This document shows positions 34,067 through 47,870 of a DNA stretch of 64,000 bases, piece after piece (the first letter of the stretch is position 1; every line of letters starts with the position of its first letter). A program made the translations under genes and the position numbers. Source of the DNA: Diphasiastrum complanatum. Taxonomy: Eukaryota; Streptophyta; Lycopodiopsida; Lycopodiales; Lycopodiaceae. The stretch is from assembly GCA_029204225.1 (NCBI GenBank), contig CM055094.1, positions 21,626,346-21,690,345 of the forward strand, given 5' to 3'. The notes below the pieces were generated by a model. That model was not told where the DNA came from. It did no database searches and was given only the letters and a program-made list of their open reading frames with translations.

Positions 34067-34975
34067 CTGATCAAAAGAGGAAGTTGGAACTCTATGTGGC
34101 TCAGGAACTAGTGTGCCTCCTGGTACCAAGTGTTCATCTCATAGATATCGAGGCTTTCCATGGTGATTTCAATTCTGTCTAGAGTTGGGTCATCAGAACT
34201 GGAAGATGTTGTGGCAGACATGTTCTGGACTCGGTTGAGGACTCTGTTGAAGGTTCGGCTCTGGTAACAGACAAGTGGAGTCTCGGCTAGGTCGACTGTG
34301 GAGGGCTTCGGATCGGTCGACTTTTGATGGACTCGTCTCGATCAACTTTGTATGCAGAGTATGGACGCTCAGCTCGGTCCATAGTGAATGCAGAGTATGG
34401 GGAATCGGCTCTATGAGCAGTGTATGTAGAGTATTGCTCGGCAGTGTATGGAGACTAGAAATTTGTGGAAAAATTTGGAGCAATGTCGTTCTGATAGGAT
34501 GTGGAAATGATGATGTTTCTTTGTAGTAACGTACTAGTAGCGAGCTTTCAACCCAAATCGGTGCTGAATGTGGGGTTTTGACAAGCTTCAAGAGCACTAC
34601 CCCTCAGCATTTGGCTCGTGATAGATGTGATGATTTTTGTGTAATGTAGCAGATCTCGGCAGCTGAGGGTTTTTGAAAATGGATGATGATGGCGCTCCGG
34701 ATCCATGGTGGACGTATGTAGATGGTGTCCAAGGATGTGAAGGAGTAATCAAGCACTATCGTAGCAAATGATAGATCGCCACTAAAAGATGGAGAATCGA
34801 TCCTTTGAAGTTATAGCTTTTCAAGGCTTCTGAATTTCATTTCCATGCCTAAAGAAGGAAGTGCCAGCATCAAATCTTCTCCCATCAGAGTTTGTTTTCA
34901 TTTCCTAAAAAGCATGCATGGCAGCATGGCAGTAAAGCGTGATATTGTGATTTTTTGTAATGGTCCCATGTATGT
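34067..34975 (-). repeat. Module B, copy 6
   Basis: Inverted B. A 134-codon minus-strand frame (34597-34193) crosses the minisatellite, but the frame used differs from that open in the 44.9 kb copy, which argues against real coding. Only two clear 36-bp units remain. Confidence 0.6.
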
Positions 34976-36080
34976 GATGATTTTTGTTGTTTAATTATAT
35001 CGATGTTGATTGAAACTATGATAGCTTCATGGTTGTCATTCGTAATATTAAAAGGTATTTTTCACCTTATCTTGGGGCAAGTTCACAAATAGCAAGGTAA
35101 CAAATTGGGACTCGGCAAGAACTCACTCCAAATGACTTTTTGAGCTTCACTAACTTATTCTCATGAATTTATCATTGTGTCTAACTTGCCATATACCAGT
35201 TTTATAAGTATTTGCTTGATCCTTTACTCATAAATGCACCATAATGCTACTCCCTTACTGGCCATGGCTTCTTCACCGTAGTTCGGAACTGGGTCATGTT
35301 GGGTGTCATTGAGAAGGCTCTCGTCGAGGGCTTTCTAATGGCACCGTAATCGTCTCTATTTGAGTTGCCGTTCAAAAGTTACACTGTTTTTTTGCTGAGT
35401 TGCATACTATACTACAAATAAAATGGCTTATTTACGGGCTGCCCCGACGCAAAATTACAGTCCTTTAAAAAGAAAAGAAAATCAATTTGAAGGAGCTACG
35501 TTACGTAGATTTGAAATTTGAGTGTTTTGATTGGACCATGTGGAAGAAACTTTTGAGAAAAAAAATAAAAGGTATGTTTTTGAAAGGCCCCTTTTGTGCT
35601 CAAATTTTCTGTAATGGTTGATAAGTTGGATTCACATTTACATCATGAAGCAAATAGTCTTGTAAGTTTTGTGTTCAAGTGGATCGGAAGCTCGCTCCAA
35701 TGGATGTTGCGATTAATATATCATGCTATCTCTAGCCTAACACCCACACACTAGATGTTTGGATCCAGAAAATATTCACACAAAGGGACATCACACAATA
35801 TTAATCTACTTTTACCTTTTATTTCGTCACATCTCTTCGTGCTTATGCGACATGAAAAGCTCCCTTCAAACAAACCTGTGAATGTGCCTTTCCTGTTGCC
35901 TTAATTTCTCATGCACTACCCTTGTCTTGGGCAACTAAAATGTGATACAATTGTGACCTTTTCTCATGCTTATCTTTCTCCTATTCTTGGACAAGTAAAA
36001 TTTGATTGTTGTAAGGGGGGGGGGGCTGTGTGTATAGTATAGATGGCTATGAGTGTGTAAGGGGCATGGATTATTCTTGA
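34976..36080 (-). repeat. Module Y, inverted
   Basis: Mirror of 5300-6420 with G11 (36015-36025) in place of the C tract. Joined to family A at the same point as the other two Y copies. Confidence 0.7.
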
Positions 36081-36087
36081 CTTTGAA

Positions 36088-37590
36088 ATGAATGGAGGGC
36101 GGGCTTATTCAAGTCACCTAGAGAATGGTCACAAGTTCTCCTTAAGGATGGGATGCTCTATACATATGACTACAATGCCTCAACGTCTAACCCGAAATAG
36201 TACAAATAGAATGCAATGCATGGAATATCTCTCTCTCTCTCTCTGCATTATCGATGTTCTCTGTCCTTCTGATTTCACCTCTTATTTTCGTCATTTACAG
36301 GAGGCTGAAGAGTCTCAGAAAAGGATTGTTGATCCAACATTGGCTTAGGAAGATGGAGCAGGACCTAGAAATGAACATAGTATCGGCGGCTGAGAAAATC
36401 CGTTTGGCCAAAATATCAGAAACTACGAAACCTATATGCGGAAGAGATTTGGAGGCACATGATATCAATAATTCGATTCTGGTAGGACGCAAAGACGCGG
36501 ACAAGTGAGTTCCAACGACGGCATCTAATTTGATCGGGAGCTCTTCTCAGCCAGAATTAATGGTGTCTACCGGTTGGAGAGCTCCAGTCCTCAAAGATAC
36601 GCACGTGAATGAAAGGCTTGAGAAAGCACCAAAGCAAGTCCAGAATGATCCTTCTTTCGACCCAAGATTTCGTAGAAGACGAGCATGGAGATCGGAAGAC
36701 AACATATCAGCATATCCTTGCAACTTTGCGATAATAGATGGCTCGTTCTCTTCTCAGAAGGAATGTCATACATCAATCAATAATTTCTGAGAACTGAGTT
36801 CCGATTCTCGCGATCCTACAATCCAGCTACAACACAAGTTCTGCCAGTTTCTGATGACTGTCATCGGCCAAAGGTCTGAGCAAGATCCACAATTTTCCAT
36901 CAATCCCAACAAAGCAGTCCTTCACATGGAGGATACCAGGATCTATTTACGGATTCAATACTTTCCTGCAGACTCCATACATATCTTCGAAGAGATGTGC
37001 ACTTCAGGATTTATCATCAATGCTGATGAGGGTTACATGTACACCCAGAGATCAAAAGCATTTACTGGTCGAAGACAAATACTGACTCGAAACTGCTTCA
37101 GCTGGCTACGTGAGCAAAATCATAAGCATGCCAGTAAGTCGACTCTGATAGGACGAAAAGACGGGGACAAGTCAGTTCCAACAACGACATCTAATTCGAT
37201 CGGGAGCTCTTCTCAGCCAGATTTAATTGCGTCGACCGGTTGGAGAGCTCCATTCCTCAAAGATACGTACGTCTATGAAATGCTTGATCAATCACCAAAG
37301 CAAATTCAGAATGATCCTTCTTTCGACCCAAGTTTTCGTAGAAGACGAGCGCTAGCATGGAGATCGGAAGACAACATATCAGCATATCCTTGCAACTTTG
37401 CGATAATAGATGGCTCGTTCTCTTCTCAGAAGGAATGCCATACATCCATCAAGAATTTTTGCAAATTAACTTCCGATTCTGACGATCCTACAATCAAGCT
37501 ACAACACAAGTTCTGCCAGTTTCTGATGACTGTCATGGGCCAAAGGTTTGAGCAGGATCCACAATTTCTCATCAATCCCAACCGATATCA
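36088..37590 (+). pseudogene. Family A, copy 3 (most complete frame)
   Basis: The best copy. From 36254 a single frame runs about 445 codons with only two TGA codons: 36506-36508 (after GRKDADK, shared with two other copies) and 36788-36790 (INNF-stop, where others have TGG Trp). It has an N-terminal hydrophobic helix (about residues 2-15), a basic segment, a charged helical segment to residue 84, then repeat unit 1 and most of unit 2, offset by exactly 666 nt (222 codons). The frame leaves homology at LINPN (about 37582), where it is cut by the promoter array. Membrane anchoring is inferred from the helix only. Confidence 0.7.
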
Positions 37591-38041
37591 TGGGATTGAT
37601 CTAGACGTGCAATTTCACACATGCATATACAAACGTGTGGTTCCACATGTCAACTATTGACTGGGCCACATGTGGCTGGGATTCACACGTGCCAACTTTT
37701 TTCTCCTATATAAGTCCATTCCCGGGGATTGTATAGGTTTTCGCGTAATTTGCTGTCATATTTGATTGCTTCCATACGACCTGCATTCGTGATATCGCCA
37801 TCATGCGAGCGACCTCATCCCCGGGCCTATTTCTTACACCCTCTCACGTCGAAGCGATATCAGCCTGACTTTCCCAGTATCGCCATCATGCAAGCACCTG
37901 CCTCTCCCCGCCTGTCTCTGCCACTCTCTCACGTTGTAGCGATATCACCCTTAGAGTTCTCAGTGTCGCCATTACGCGAGATAATTTAGCTCTCTCTTCT
38001 GCTGTATCTCTGTCCTCGCATGGTATAGATATCCAGCCTCA
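37591..38041 (+). promoter_or_regulatory. Histone-like promoter and 5' leader, copy A
   Basis: Only the last 110 bp of the G-box array remain (one CACGTG at 37686-37691) because family A is fused here. TATATAAG is at 37707-37714. The 5' leader carries three imperfect 85-bp units, marked by TATCGCCATCATGC-like motifs at 37793, 37878 and 37964, and upstream ATGs. It ends at the ATG at 38042. Confidence 0.5.
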
Positions 38042-38500
38042 ATGGCTCGGACGAAGCAAACTGCTAGGCTTACCCATTTTGTTCAATCGTCCCGTCCACA
38101 GACATCTGAACCCATACGTCTGCAAAGACGCGGAAGACCTCGCCGTCCATGGTTGAGGGGCATTAGGGCCTTGTAGAGGTACACCAAACTTGTGATCCTG
38201 AAAGCAGCCTTGTACCGGGCTGTGAGGGAGGTTACACAAGATATGACCACACATCTGCCCTATGCAGTGAGGTGGAATATTGCTACATTGGAGGCCCTCC
38301 ATATTGCATACGGGGACTTCCAGACAAAATTGTTTGAGGATTCGATGCTGTGTTCCATTCATGGCAAGAGGGTGACACTGATGCCCAAGGACATGCTTCT
38401 TGTCATGAGGTTTCAAGACACCTATGACAGCGGTATGCCACATGGCAAATCATGCAGGCTTGAGGGTTGCCATGTGGCAAGCCATGTAGGCCTACCATAA
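38042..38500 (+). pseudogene. Histone H3 / CENH3-like ORF, copy A
   Basis: 152 codons with one TAG (codon 45, 38174-38176; CAG in copy B). Residues 1-9 are MARTKQTAR, identical to histone H3. Residues 29-33 form an AT-hook-like RRGRP. From about 46 to 124 the sequence follows the H3 fold: AVREVTQDM for the end of alpha-1 and the loop, a Trp at 78, then ALHIAYGDF..KLFED, and HGKRVTLMPKD for alpha-3. CENH3-type signs are loop 1 about four residues longer than canonical H3, Trp where H3 has Phe, and a D after the alpha-2 AY.. stretch. The last 28 codons come from the minisatellite, not from histone. H3-fold membership is strong; CENH3 assignment is moderate. Confidence 0.8.
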
Positions 38501-39240
38501 CCTTGTATGTCAAGCTAACTGAGCCCTGTGCCACGTAGGCTTGAGTGGACCTAGAGATCTATATATATATATATAGGTGGGCTCAAAAGTTGCCACTTGG
38601 CAAACCACACAGGCCTACCATAGGCTTGCGTGGCAGGCCACATAGGCATGGCATGTTTCTGATGCTTCCTACGTAAGCATGTCGTAGGCTACCACATAGG
38701 CTTGCCATAGGCTTGTGTGGCAAGCAAACCAGGCTCTGCCATGTAGGCTTGAGTGGAGCTAGAGAGAGAGAGCTGGGGCTCCCAAGTTGCCATGTGGCAA
38801 GCCATGTAGGCATGTCATGAGATAAACCATAGGCTTGCGTGACAGGCCACATAGGCATGGCATATTTCTGATGCTTCCCATATAAGCATGTCGCAGGATA
38901 CCACATAGGCTTGCCATTGGCTTGTGTGGCATTCCAACCAAGCTCTTCCATGTAGGCTTGAGTGGAGCTAGAGAGAGAGAGCTGGGGCTCCTAAGTTGCC
39001 ATGTGGCAAGCCATGTAGGCATGTCATGAGATAAACCACACAGGCTGGGGACTTGCCATGTGGCAAGCCATGTAGGCCTATCATAGGCTTGCGTGGTAGG
39101 TCATATAGGCATGACATAGACTTGATGCTAGTATGTTCATGCTGGTATGTTGCAGTCTGCCATATAGGCTTGACATAGGCTTGTGTGGCAAGCCAACTAA
39201 GCTATACCACATGGGTTTGCCATGTAGGCTTGAGTGGAAT

Positions 39241-39271
<31 letters not shown>
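38501..39271 (+). repeat. CATGTGGC minisatellite, (TA)n and (GA)n
   Basis: A TA run at 38560-38575, then at least two and a half units of about 210 bp, each containing GAGCTGGGGCTCC, TGCCATGTGGCAAGCCATG and a short AG run (unit marks at about 38770 and 38980). It ends in an AG run at about 39244-39271. Minus-strand frames through it reflect the repeat only. Function unknown. Confidence 0.65.
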
Positions 39272-39777
39272 TCTGAGTGAGGAGTCACACATAAATTACT
39301 TCCCTGTGGTATGGCCTAGCATCAACGTTGAAAAAAATATTTGATGGAGATAAGAAGGGTCCCAAGCAAATTTCAAATGAGAATCTTCACGTGTGGAATC
39401 AAGATCTACAAGAAAATCAACATTCTACACATAGAAAACCAAGATAGAGAAAATCACATGAGATGGACATAAGAGATGAATTCTCCACAAAGAAAGAAAC
39501 TTTGATGATTATTTCTCCACTTAGGTATAGATATTTATAGCTTCCAAAATGTCATTTGGCCACTTGCCCCAAACTTGACCTAATTTGGAAACTTCTAGAT
39601 ACTTTATCAAAAACCTAGAAAATCTAGTCTAGATGCAATGTACCAAAATTAGCCAATTAGAATGGGTCCAAACTCGACCTCATCCACTTATCTACTTGCC
39701 AGAGGTAGTTAAACCACTATTTAGGCCCTTATTAACAAATATGAAACTAACTCGAAGTTGAGATTCATTTTGGCCTC
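39272..39777 (+). repeat. Spacer Z, copy 1
   Basis: About 500 bp from CTGAGTGAGGAGTCACAC to the X edge, repeated at 62084-62590. No frame or motif seen. It shows that histone-like unit, minisatellite, Z and X were duplicated together. Confidence 0.6.
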
Positions 39778-41690
39778 CAAAATTGCCAAATAAAAAAGCA
39801 AACTAGTTGACAATTTTTCACACCATGTCCTCTAGACATCTCCATTGATGAATACAATTTATAAGTTTTTGAAAGCAATTCCGAATGCAATCAGGGTCAT
39901 GTTTTAGCTCAGTGATCTCTATTTCACATTACAAAAGTTTCTAAAATACATCGTTCTAGGATTCGAGAATGGATTTTGGAACGAATTATATTTCATTGAA
40001 GTTTGAACGAGCTTGGAAATTTGAAGATTGAATGAAGCTGTAATCTAGGATTTTCAAAACTCAAAGTTGTTCATGCAAATTAAGTCATTTTTAATAATAT
40101 ATTAAAATGTTGTAATCTAGGGTTTCCAAAAACAAATTGAAAATTTGTTAAAAAAAATGCTTATTCCTTGTTACACGACTAAATAACATATAGTTAAAAA
40201 GCATATAATGAATCTATGCTATGTTCCAAACATATGCAAGTTACATTGCATTCATTCACACTTCACAAATCATTGGAATTTGAATTTGAATGAAATCATT
40301 GAAATGAGTAGATAAATGTTTAAATGAAGCGATAAATATTATATTCTTCCCATTTAATTCAATTATATTTATATATTATTGGTGCATTAATAGGATAAAA
40401 ACTTGTTATTATTATTTTCTTTGTTTCTATTGATTCAAGCAAGCACAGCTCGTCTAGATGATGACCACAATGCCTCTAAGGAGAAATAGTTTTTCATTTT
40501 TTTTAACTTTGATTTTTCTTCAAATTCAAATTTAATGATCTTCCCATGTGTGGTGAGTTGGTGTCTGCACTTGAGTTGGGCTTGTACACTCAAGTTTGAT
40601 TCTTTGCAATCCCCCTAAATTAATATAACCAGTAACATTATTCTCAAAGCATGTACTATGAGCTAAAAACAACACTTGGAGAGTAAAGAGTTAGGAATAT
40701 GTCAAACACTTTTACACCTAGTATTTGGCAAGATCGGATTCTTTGCGATAACCCCCCCCCCCCCCAATTCTTAATATAACTTCTCAAAGCATCTAGTATG
40801 AGCTACAAACAACACTTGGTAAGTCTTAAGACTTGGAGAATAAAGAGTTATGCATTTGTCAAATACTTTTACACCTAGCATTTGGCAAGTTAGACGCAAT
40901 GGTAGTAATTATAAGAGGTGATTGTGAAGCCATCTAGAGGTGATTTGTTGTTTAGTTGCCTAGCTACATATCAAGCTACGCCAAGTTACCAAACAATTTA
41001 CTATTATTTTGAGTGACAACCATCAAGCTATCATGATTTGAAAGCTTCTCTCTTGAAACTATAGCAAAAAGCTCTTATTCAAAGGAACAATCAAGGGTCG
41101 AGTACTTACCATACGAGATGAAGACCAACAAGTAGGGCAAGGAAAGAAGATGTACGGTTTACTTTGCTATGTGCTTGGAGGTATGTTGAGCATGCTTGGA
41201 ATATGAAGAACATGTGTTTTCCAAAAATATTAGTAGTCTCACAAAAAGGCTTGGAGTAACATTAGAATTTGGAAGTGGTGCACCTACTTTGGATGGATGA
41301 TCACTAACAAACAATTTCTGTCTAGTCCTTTTGCCATGATATGTTTCCTCTTGTCGATATGATATTTTCATTGTGTGTCTAAATATTTTTTGAACAGAAT
41401 ATGTGTAACCTAATTATTGTTGATTTTGATTTAATGAGCATTCAATGTTCATTTAATACATTAAATCAAATATCAACGATGAGAACATATATATATACAC
41501 AACGAGAAGAAGGTATATCTAGATCATAGATTATGAACGAAAGTGGACATTTCAAAAGAGATAGATTAGCAGTTGAGTGCCATATACATTGGCCCTAGAT
41601 GACTATAATGGTCAATCTTAAAAGCTCCAATCAACAAATGTTGATGTTTTCAATGTACTCAATTCAAAAAATTGCACCTAAAGGATTTTC
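39778..41690 (+). repeat. Module X, copy 2
   Basis: As copy 1, with C14 at 40752-40765 and a roughly 70-bp deletion near 41040 relative to copy 1. Leads into family A. Confidence 0.8.
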
Positions 41691-41699
41691 TTCATAACA

Positions 41700-43461
<1,762 letters not shown>

Positions 43462-44500
43462 ATTTTACTTGTCCAAGAATAGGAGAAAGATAAGCAGGAG
43501 AAAAGGTCACAATTGTATCACATTTTAGTTGCCCAAGACAAAGGTAGTGCATGAGAAATTAAGGCAACAGGAAAGGCACATTCACAGGTTTGTTTGAAGT
43601 GAGCTTTTCATGTCGCATAAGCATGAAGAGATGTGACGAAATAAAAGGTGAAAGTAGATTAATATTGATGTGTGATGTCCCTTTGTGTGAATATTTTCTG
43701 GATCCAAACATCTAGTGTGTGGCTGTTAGGCTAGAGATAGCATGATATATTAATCTCAACATCCATTGGAGCGAGCTTCCGATCCACTTGAACACAAAAC
43801 TTACAAGACTATTTGCTTCATGATGTAAATGTGAATCCAACTTATCAACCGTTATAGAAAATTTGAGCACAAAAGGGGCCTTTAAAAAACATCCCTTTTA
43901 TTTTTTTTCTCAAAAGTTTCTTCCACATGGTCCAATCAAAACACTCAAATTTCAAATCTACGTAACGTAGCTCCTTCAAATTGATTTTCTTTTCTTTTTA
44001 AAAGAACTGTAATTTTGCGTCGGGGCAGCCCGTAAATAAGCCATTTTATTTGTAGTATAGTATGCAACTCAGCAAAAAAACAGTGTAACTTTTGAACGGC
44101 AACTCGGATAGAGACGATTACGGTGCCATTAGAAAGCCCTCAACGAGAGCTTTTTCAACGACACCCAACATGACCCAGTTCCGAGCTACGGTGAAGAAGT
44201 TATGGCCAGTAAGGGAGTAGCATTATGGTGCATTTAAGAGTAAAGGATCAAGCAAATACTTATAAAACTGGTATATGGCAAGTTAGACACAATGATAAAT
44301 TCATGAGAATAAGTTAGTGAAGCTCAAAAAGTCATTTGGAGTGAGTTCTTGCCGAGTCCCAATTTGTTACCTTGCTATTTGTGAACTTGCCCCAAGATAA
44401 GGTGAAAAAAAACTTTTAATATTACGAATGAAAACCACGAAGCTATCATAGTTTCAATCAACATCGATATAATTAAACAACAAAAATCATCACATACATG
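43462..44500 (+). repeat. Module Y, copy 2
   Basis: As 5300-6420 but missing about 110 bp at its start, including the C tract and the CTAGGTGACTTG region. The 170-bp dispersed block is at about 43677-43850. Confidence 0.7.
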
Positions 44501-45390
44501 GGAACATTACAAAAAATCACAATATCACGCTTTACTGCCATGCTGCCATGCTGCCATGCATGCTTTTTAGGAAATGAAAACAAACTCTGATGGGAGAAGA
44601 TTTGATGCTGGCACTTCCTTCTTCAGACATGGAAATGAAATTCAGAAGCCTTGATAAGCTATTAGAGGATCGATTTTCCATCTTTTAGTGGCGATCTATC
44701 ATTCGCTACGACATTGCTTGATTACTCCTTCGCATCCTTGGACACCGTCTACATACATCCACCACGGATGCGGAGCGCCATCTTCATCCTTTTTCAAAAA
44801 CCCTCAGCTGCCGAGATCTGCTACATTACACAAAAATCGTCACGTCTAGCACGAGCCAAATGCTGAGGGGCAGTGCTCCTGGAGCTTGTCAAAACCGCAC
44901 ATTCAACACCGATTTGGGTTGAAAGCTCACTAATAGTACGTTACTACGAAGAAACATCATCGTTTCCACATCCTATCACAACGACATTGCTCCAAATTTT
45001 TCCACAAATTTCTAGTCTCATACACGGCTCATACACGGCTCATAGAGCCGATCCCCCATACTCTGCATTCACTATGGACCGAGCTGAGCGTCAATACTCT
45101 GCATACAAAGTTGACCGAGACGAGTCCATCAAAAGTCGACCGATCCGAAGCCCTCCACAGTCGACCGAGCCGAGACTCCACTTGTCTGTTACCAGAGCCG
45201 AACCTTCAACAGAGTCCCTCAGCCGAGTCCAGAACATGTCTGCCACAACATCTTCCAGTTCTGATGACCCAACTCTAGACAGAATTGACATCACCATGGA
45301 AAGCCTCGATATCTATGAGATGAACACTTGGTACCAGGAGGCACACTAATTCCTGAGCCACATAGAGTTCCAACTTCCTCTTTTGATCAG
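44501..45390 (+). repeat. Module B, copy 7, with longest frame
   Basis: Contains the only B frame that runs unbroken (44873-45349, 158 codons) through the minisatellite and the Pro/Ser-rich part into MSATTSSSSDDPTLD and MESLDIYEMNTWYQEAH. It has no recognised domain and no signal peptide. If B ever coded, this is the frame to test; other copies disagree in the first half. Confidence 0.45.
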
Positions 45391-45955
45391 TGGCTATCAG
45401 AGCCCATTTCCATTGCATATTGCGTATAACCCCACCGACAGATTTTCCAGTTCATGTTACCTCCTAACCAAAATTTTGTTTATATTATCCCTATTTCTGG
45501 AGCTGACCTCAATACATTTGGCTTCCCTAGGGGACCGAACACAGTTAGTAGGACCCTCAAAAAAATTGAATCCATAGCATACTTAAAATACATAGACCCC
45601 TTAGCGGACAAATGGAAAAAAAAAGATGGTTACCGTGTTGAGGTCATAAATGATAAGCCCTTAGCTGCTCCATGTGCCTATCTAGCGAAATATACACAGC
45701 GCTATAGGACCAAGATCACGCGTATCCCCATGAAACTATTCCACATGATGGCTGATTCTAGACTACACAATGAAAACCTTTATGACTGGGCCCAGTTTGC
45801 TGCCAACTGCCTCCATGACTATATCAAGAACAAGCAAACCTCCATGTTATCTTTTGATAGATGTCACTTTGCAACACTTGAGCCACCGACCTCGAGTTCG
45901 AGACCAGTTGATACTAGCAGATAAAAGCTTGGGAGACTACCTCAGAACTAGCGAT
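45391..45955 (+). pseudogene. Module U protein fragment, best copy
   Basis: Frame 45454-45924 joins the two blocks that are separate elsewhere: LPPNQNFVYIIPISGADLNT, then KYIDPLADKWKKKDGYRVEV, INDKPLAAPCAYLAKYTQRY and LYDWAQFAANCLHDYIKNK. A loss of about 7 nt near 45850 (compare LGYFLIDVTLQQ elsewhere) shifts the end. It is rich in aromatic and basic residues with no catalytic motif I can name. Confidence 0.5.
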
Positions 45956-46485
45956 CAGTTGAATCATCATGCAATAATCAATCCAAATATCTCACAAATC
46001 AAGCAAAATTGAACACAATCTTGACTAGAATTGCATTCACTTGATGAGCACTTGTCAAAAACTTTGGGCTGACCCTAAAATTTAATTTCTAAGATCTCAA
46101 TAAGTCTACCTTCCTTTTGATTGATTGAAAACTACGTGGCAGACCTACGTGGTAGACCTGTGTCCCTTTGTGTGAATATTTTCTGGATCCAAACATCTAG
46201 TGTGTGGCTATTAGGCTAGAGATAGCATGATATATTAATCTCAACATCCATTGGAGTGAGCTTCCGATCCACTTGAACACGAAACTTACAAGATTATTTG
46301 CTTCATGATGTAAATGTGAATCCAACTTATCAACAATGTGATTCCCTAGTGCACAATGTATCACTATCATCACGTGGCAGAAAGTGATTCACTTTTGTGC
46401 ATATGTTCCATAGAGATGTGAGACACTTTACAGCAAATAGGCTTGAAAAAATTGGAAGGTAATTTGGTTGTACAAGAAGCAAGCG
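45956..46485 (-). repeat. Copia leader, truncated
   Basis: Starts inside the leader (CAGTTGAATCATCATGCAATAATC), with a 27-bp loss at AATAAGTCTACC. The gag is absent; the leader is joined directly to U. Confidence 0.6.
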
Positions 46486-47580
46486 TTAAAGATTGTGCTC
46501 TCTTTCTCTTACCTTAAATGGCGCAAAAAAGCTACTAGAATATCGAACCAATAATATCACAAGCTACATTCAAATGTGCTAAGATAGCATGAAAGTGCAG
46601 CACAATTTGCTTATAATAGGCTACTTGCAAATGATCATAATCATGGTGAGCTGCAAACTCGATCTTTGCCATTAGAAATTAGCCTACACTTGGTATAAAT
46701 AGCATCATTTCCACCAAAAAGAAACTTTCAGAGAAAGTTGATTTGTAGAAAAACTAGAATTTCAACCTCATAAAACTCTTGAAGGATTTAGGTCCTTAAT
46801 TTTCTCATTTGGTGTAGCTATGTATGTAAGCAAATGTTGCAGAACATTACAAAAAGTCACAATATCATGCTTTACTGCCATGCTGCCATGCATGCTTTTT
46901 AGGAAATGCAAACAAACTCTGATGGGAGAAGATTCGATGCTGGCACTTCCTTCTTCAAGCATGGAAATGGAATTCGGAAGCTTCGAAAAGCTATAGCTTC
47001 AAAGGATTGATTTTCCATCTTTTAGTGGTGATCTATCATTTGCTACGACCATGCTTGATTACTCCTTCGCATCCTTGGACACCATCTACATACATCCACC
47101 AGGGATCCAGAGCGCCATCATCATCCATTTTCAAAAATCCTAAGCTGCCGAGATCTGGTACATTACACAAAAATCGTCACATCTAACACGAGCCAAATGT
47201 TGAGGGGTAGTGCTACTGGAGCTTGTCAAAACCACACATTCAACACCGATTTGGTTGAAAGCTCTCTACTAGTATGTTATCGCGAAGAAACCTCATCGTT
47301 TCCACATCCTATTAGAGCGACATTGCTCCAATTTTTTTCACAAATTTCTAGTCTCCATACATTGCCGAGCAATACTCTACATACACTGCTCATAGAGCTG
47401 AGCCCCCATACTCTGCAAGCACCATGGACCGAGCCGAGCGTCCATACTATGCATTCACTATGGACCAAGCTGAGCGTCCATACTCTGCATACAAACTTGA
47501 CTGAGCCGAGTCCATCAAAAGTCCACCGATCCGGAGCCCTACACAGTCGATCGAGCCGAGACTCCACTTGTAAATAGATT
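46486..47580 (+). repeat. Module B, copy 8, with upstream TATA region
   Basis: TATAAATAG at 46694-46702; B body from about 46830, minisatellite at about 47360-47500. A parallel copy of 24181-25270. Confidence 0.65.
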
Positions 47581-47870
47581 TTAAAAATCATACTATGGTA
47601 TTTAAAGATAAGTTTGACCAGATAGTCTCTATTTATGGGGAGACTAATGTACTCCCGTCATCGATGGTTTGCTCGGCGGAAGTTATGGAAAAACTACATG
47701 ATTCTAAGTATGAGCTTTTTCATCTTGTTTTGAAATCTCGTATGCATTGTGATGTGAATGATGATGTGAATGTGTTAACATGCTTTAACACCAAAAATTA
47801 GCATCAAGAACATCTTTTAATGCAAGATTTAAAACAAGAGTTCAATGATGCTTTTCCTAAATAGGTACGA
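47581..47870 (+). pseudogene. Ty3/gypsy linker fragment
   Basis: Frame 47595-47801 (FKDKFDQIVSIYGE, LPSSMVCSAEVMEKL), then stop and QEFNDAFPK. No RT core. Confidence 0.62.

Noticed and set aside
38039-38443. 134-codon minus-strand frame opposite the histone-like ORF (also 61395-61799).
   Set aside because: Antisense shadow of the H3-like frame; no similarity of its own.
38583-39022. Minus-strand Leu/Pro/Met-rich frames in the minisatellite.
   Set aside because: They follow the 210-bp repeat period and have no independent support.
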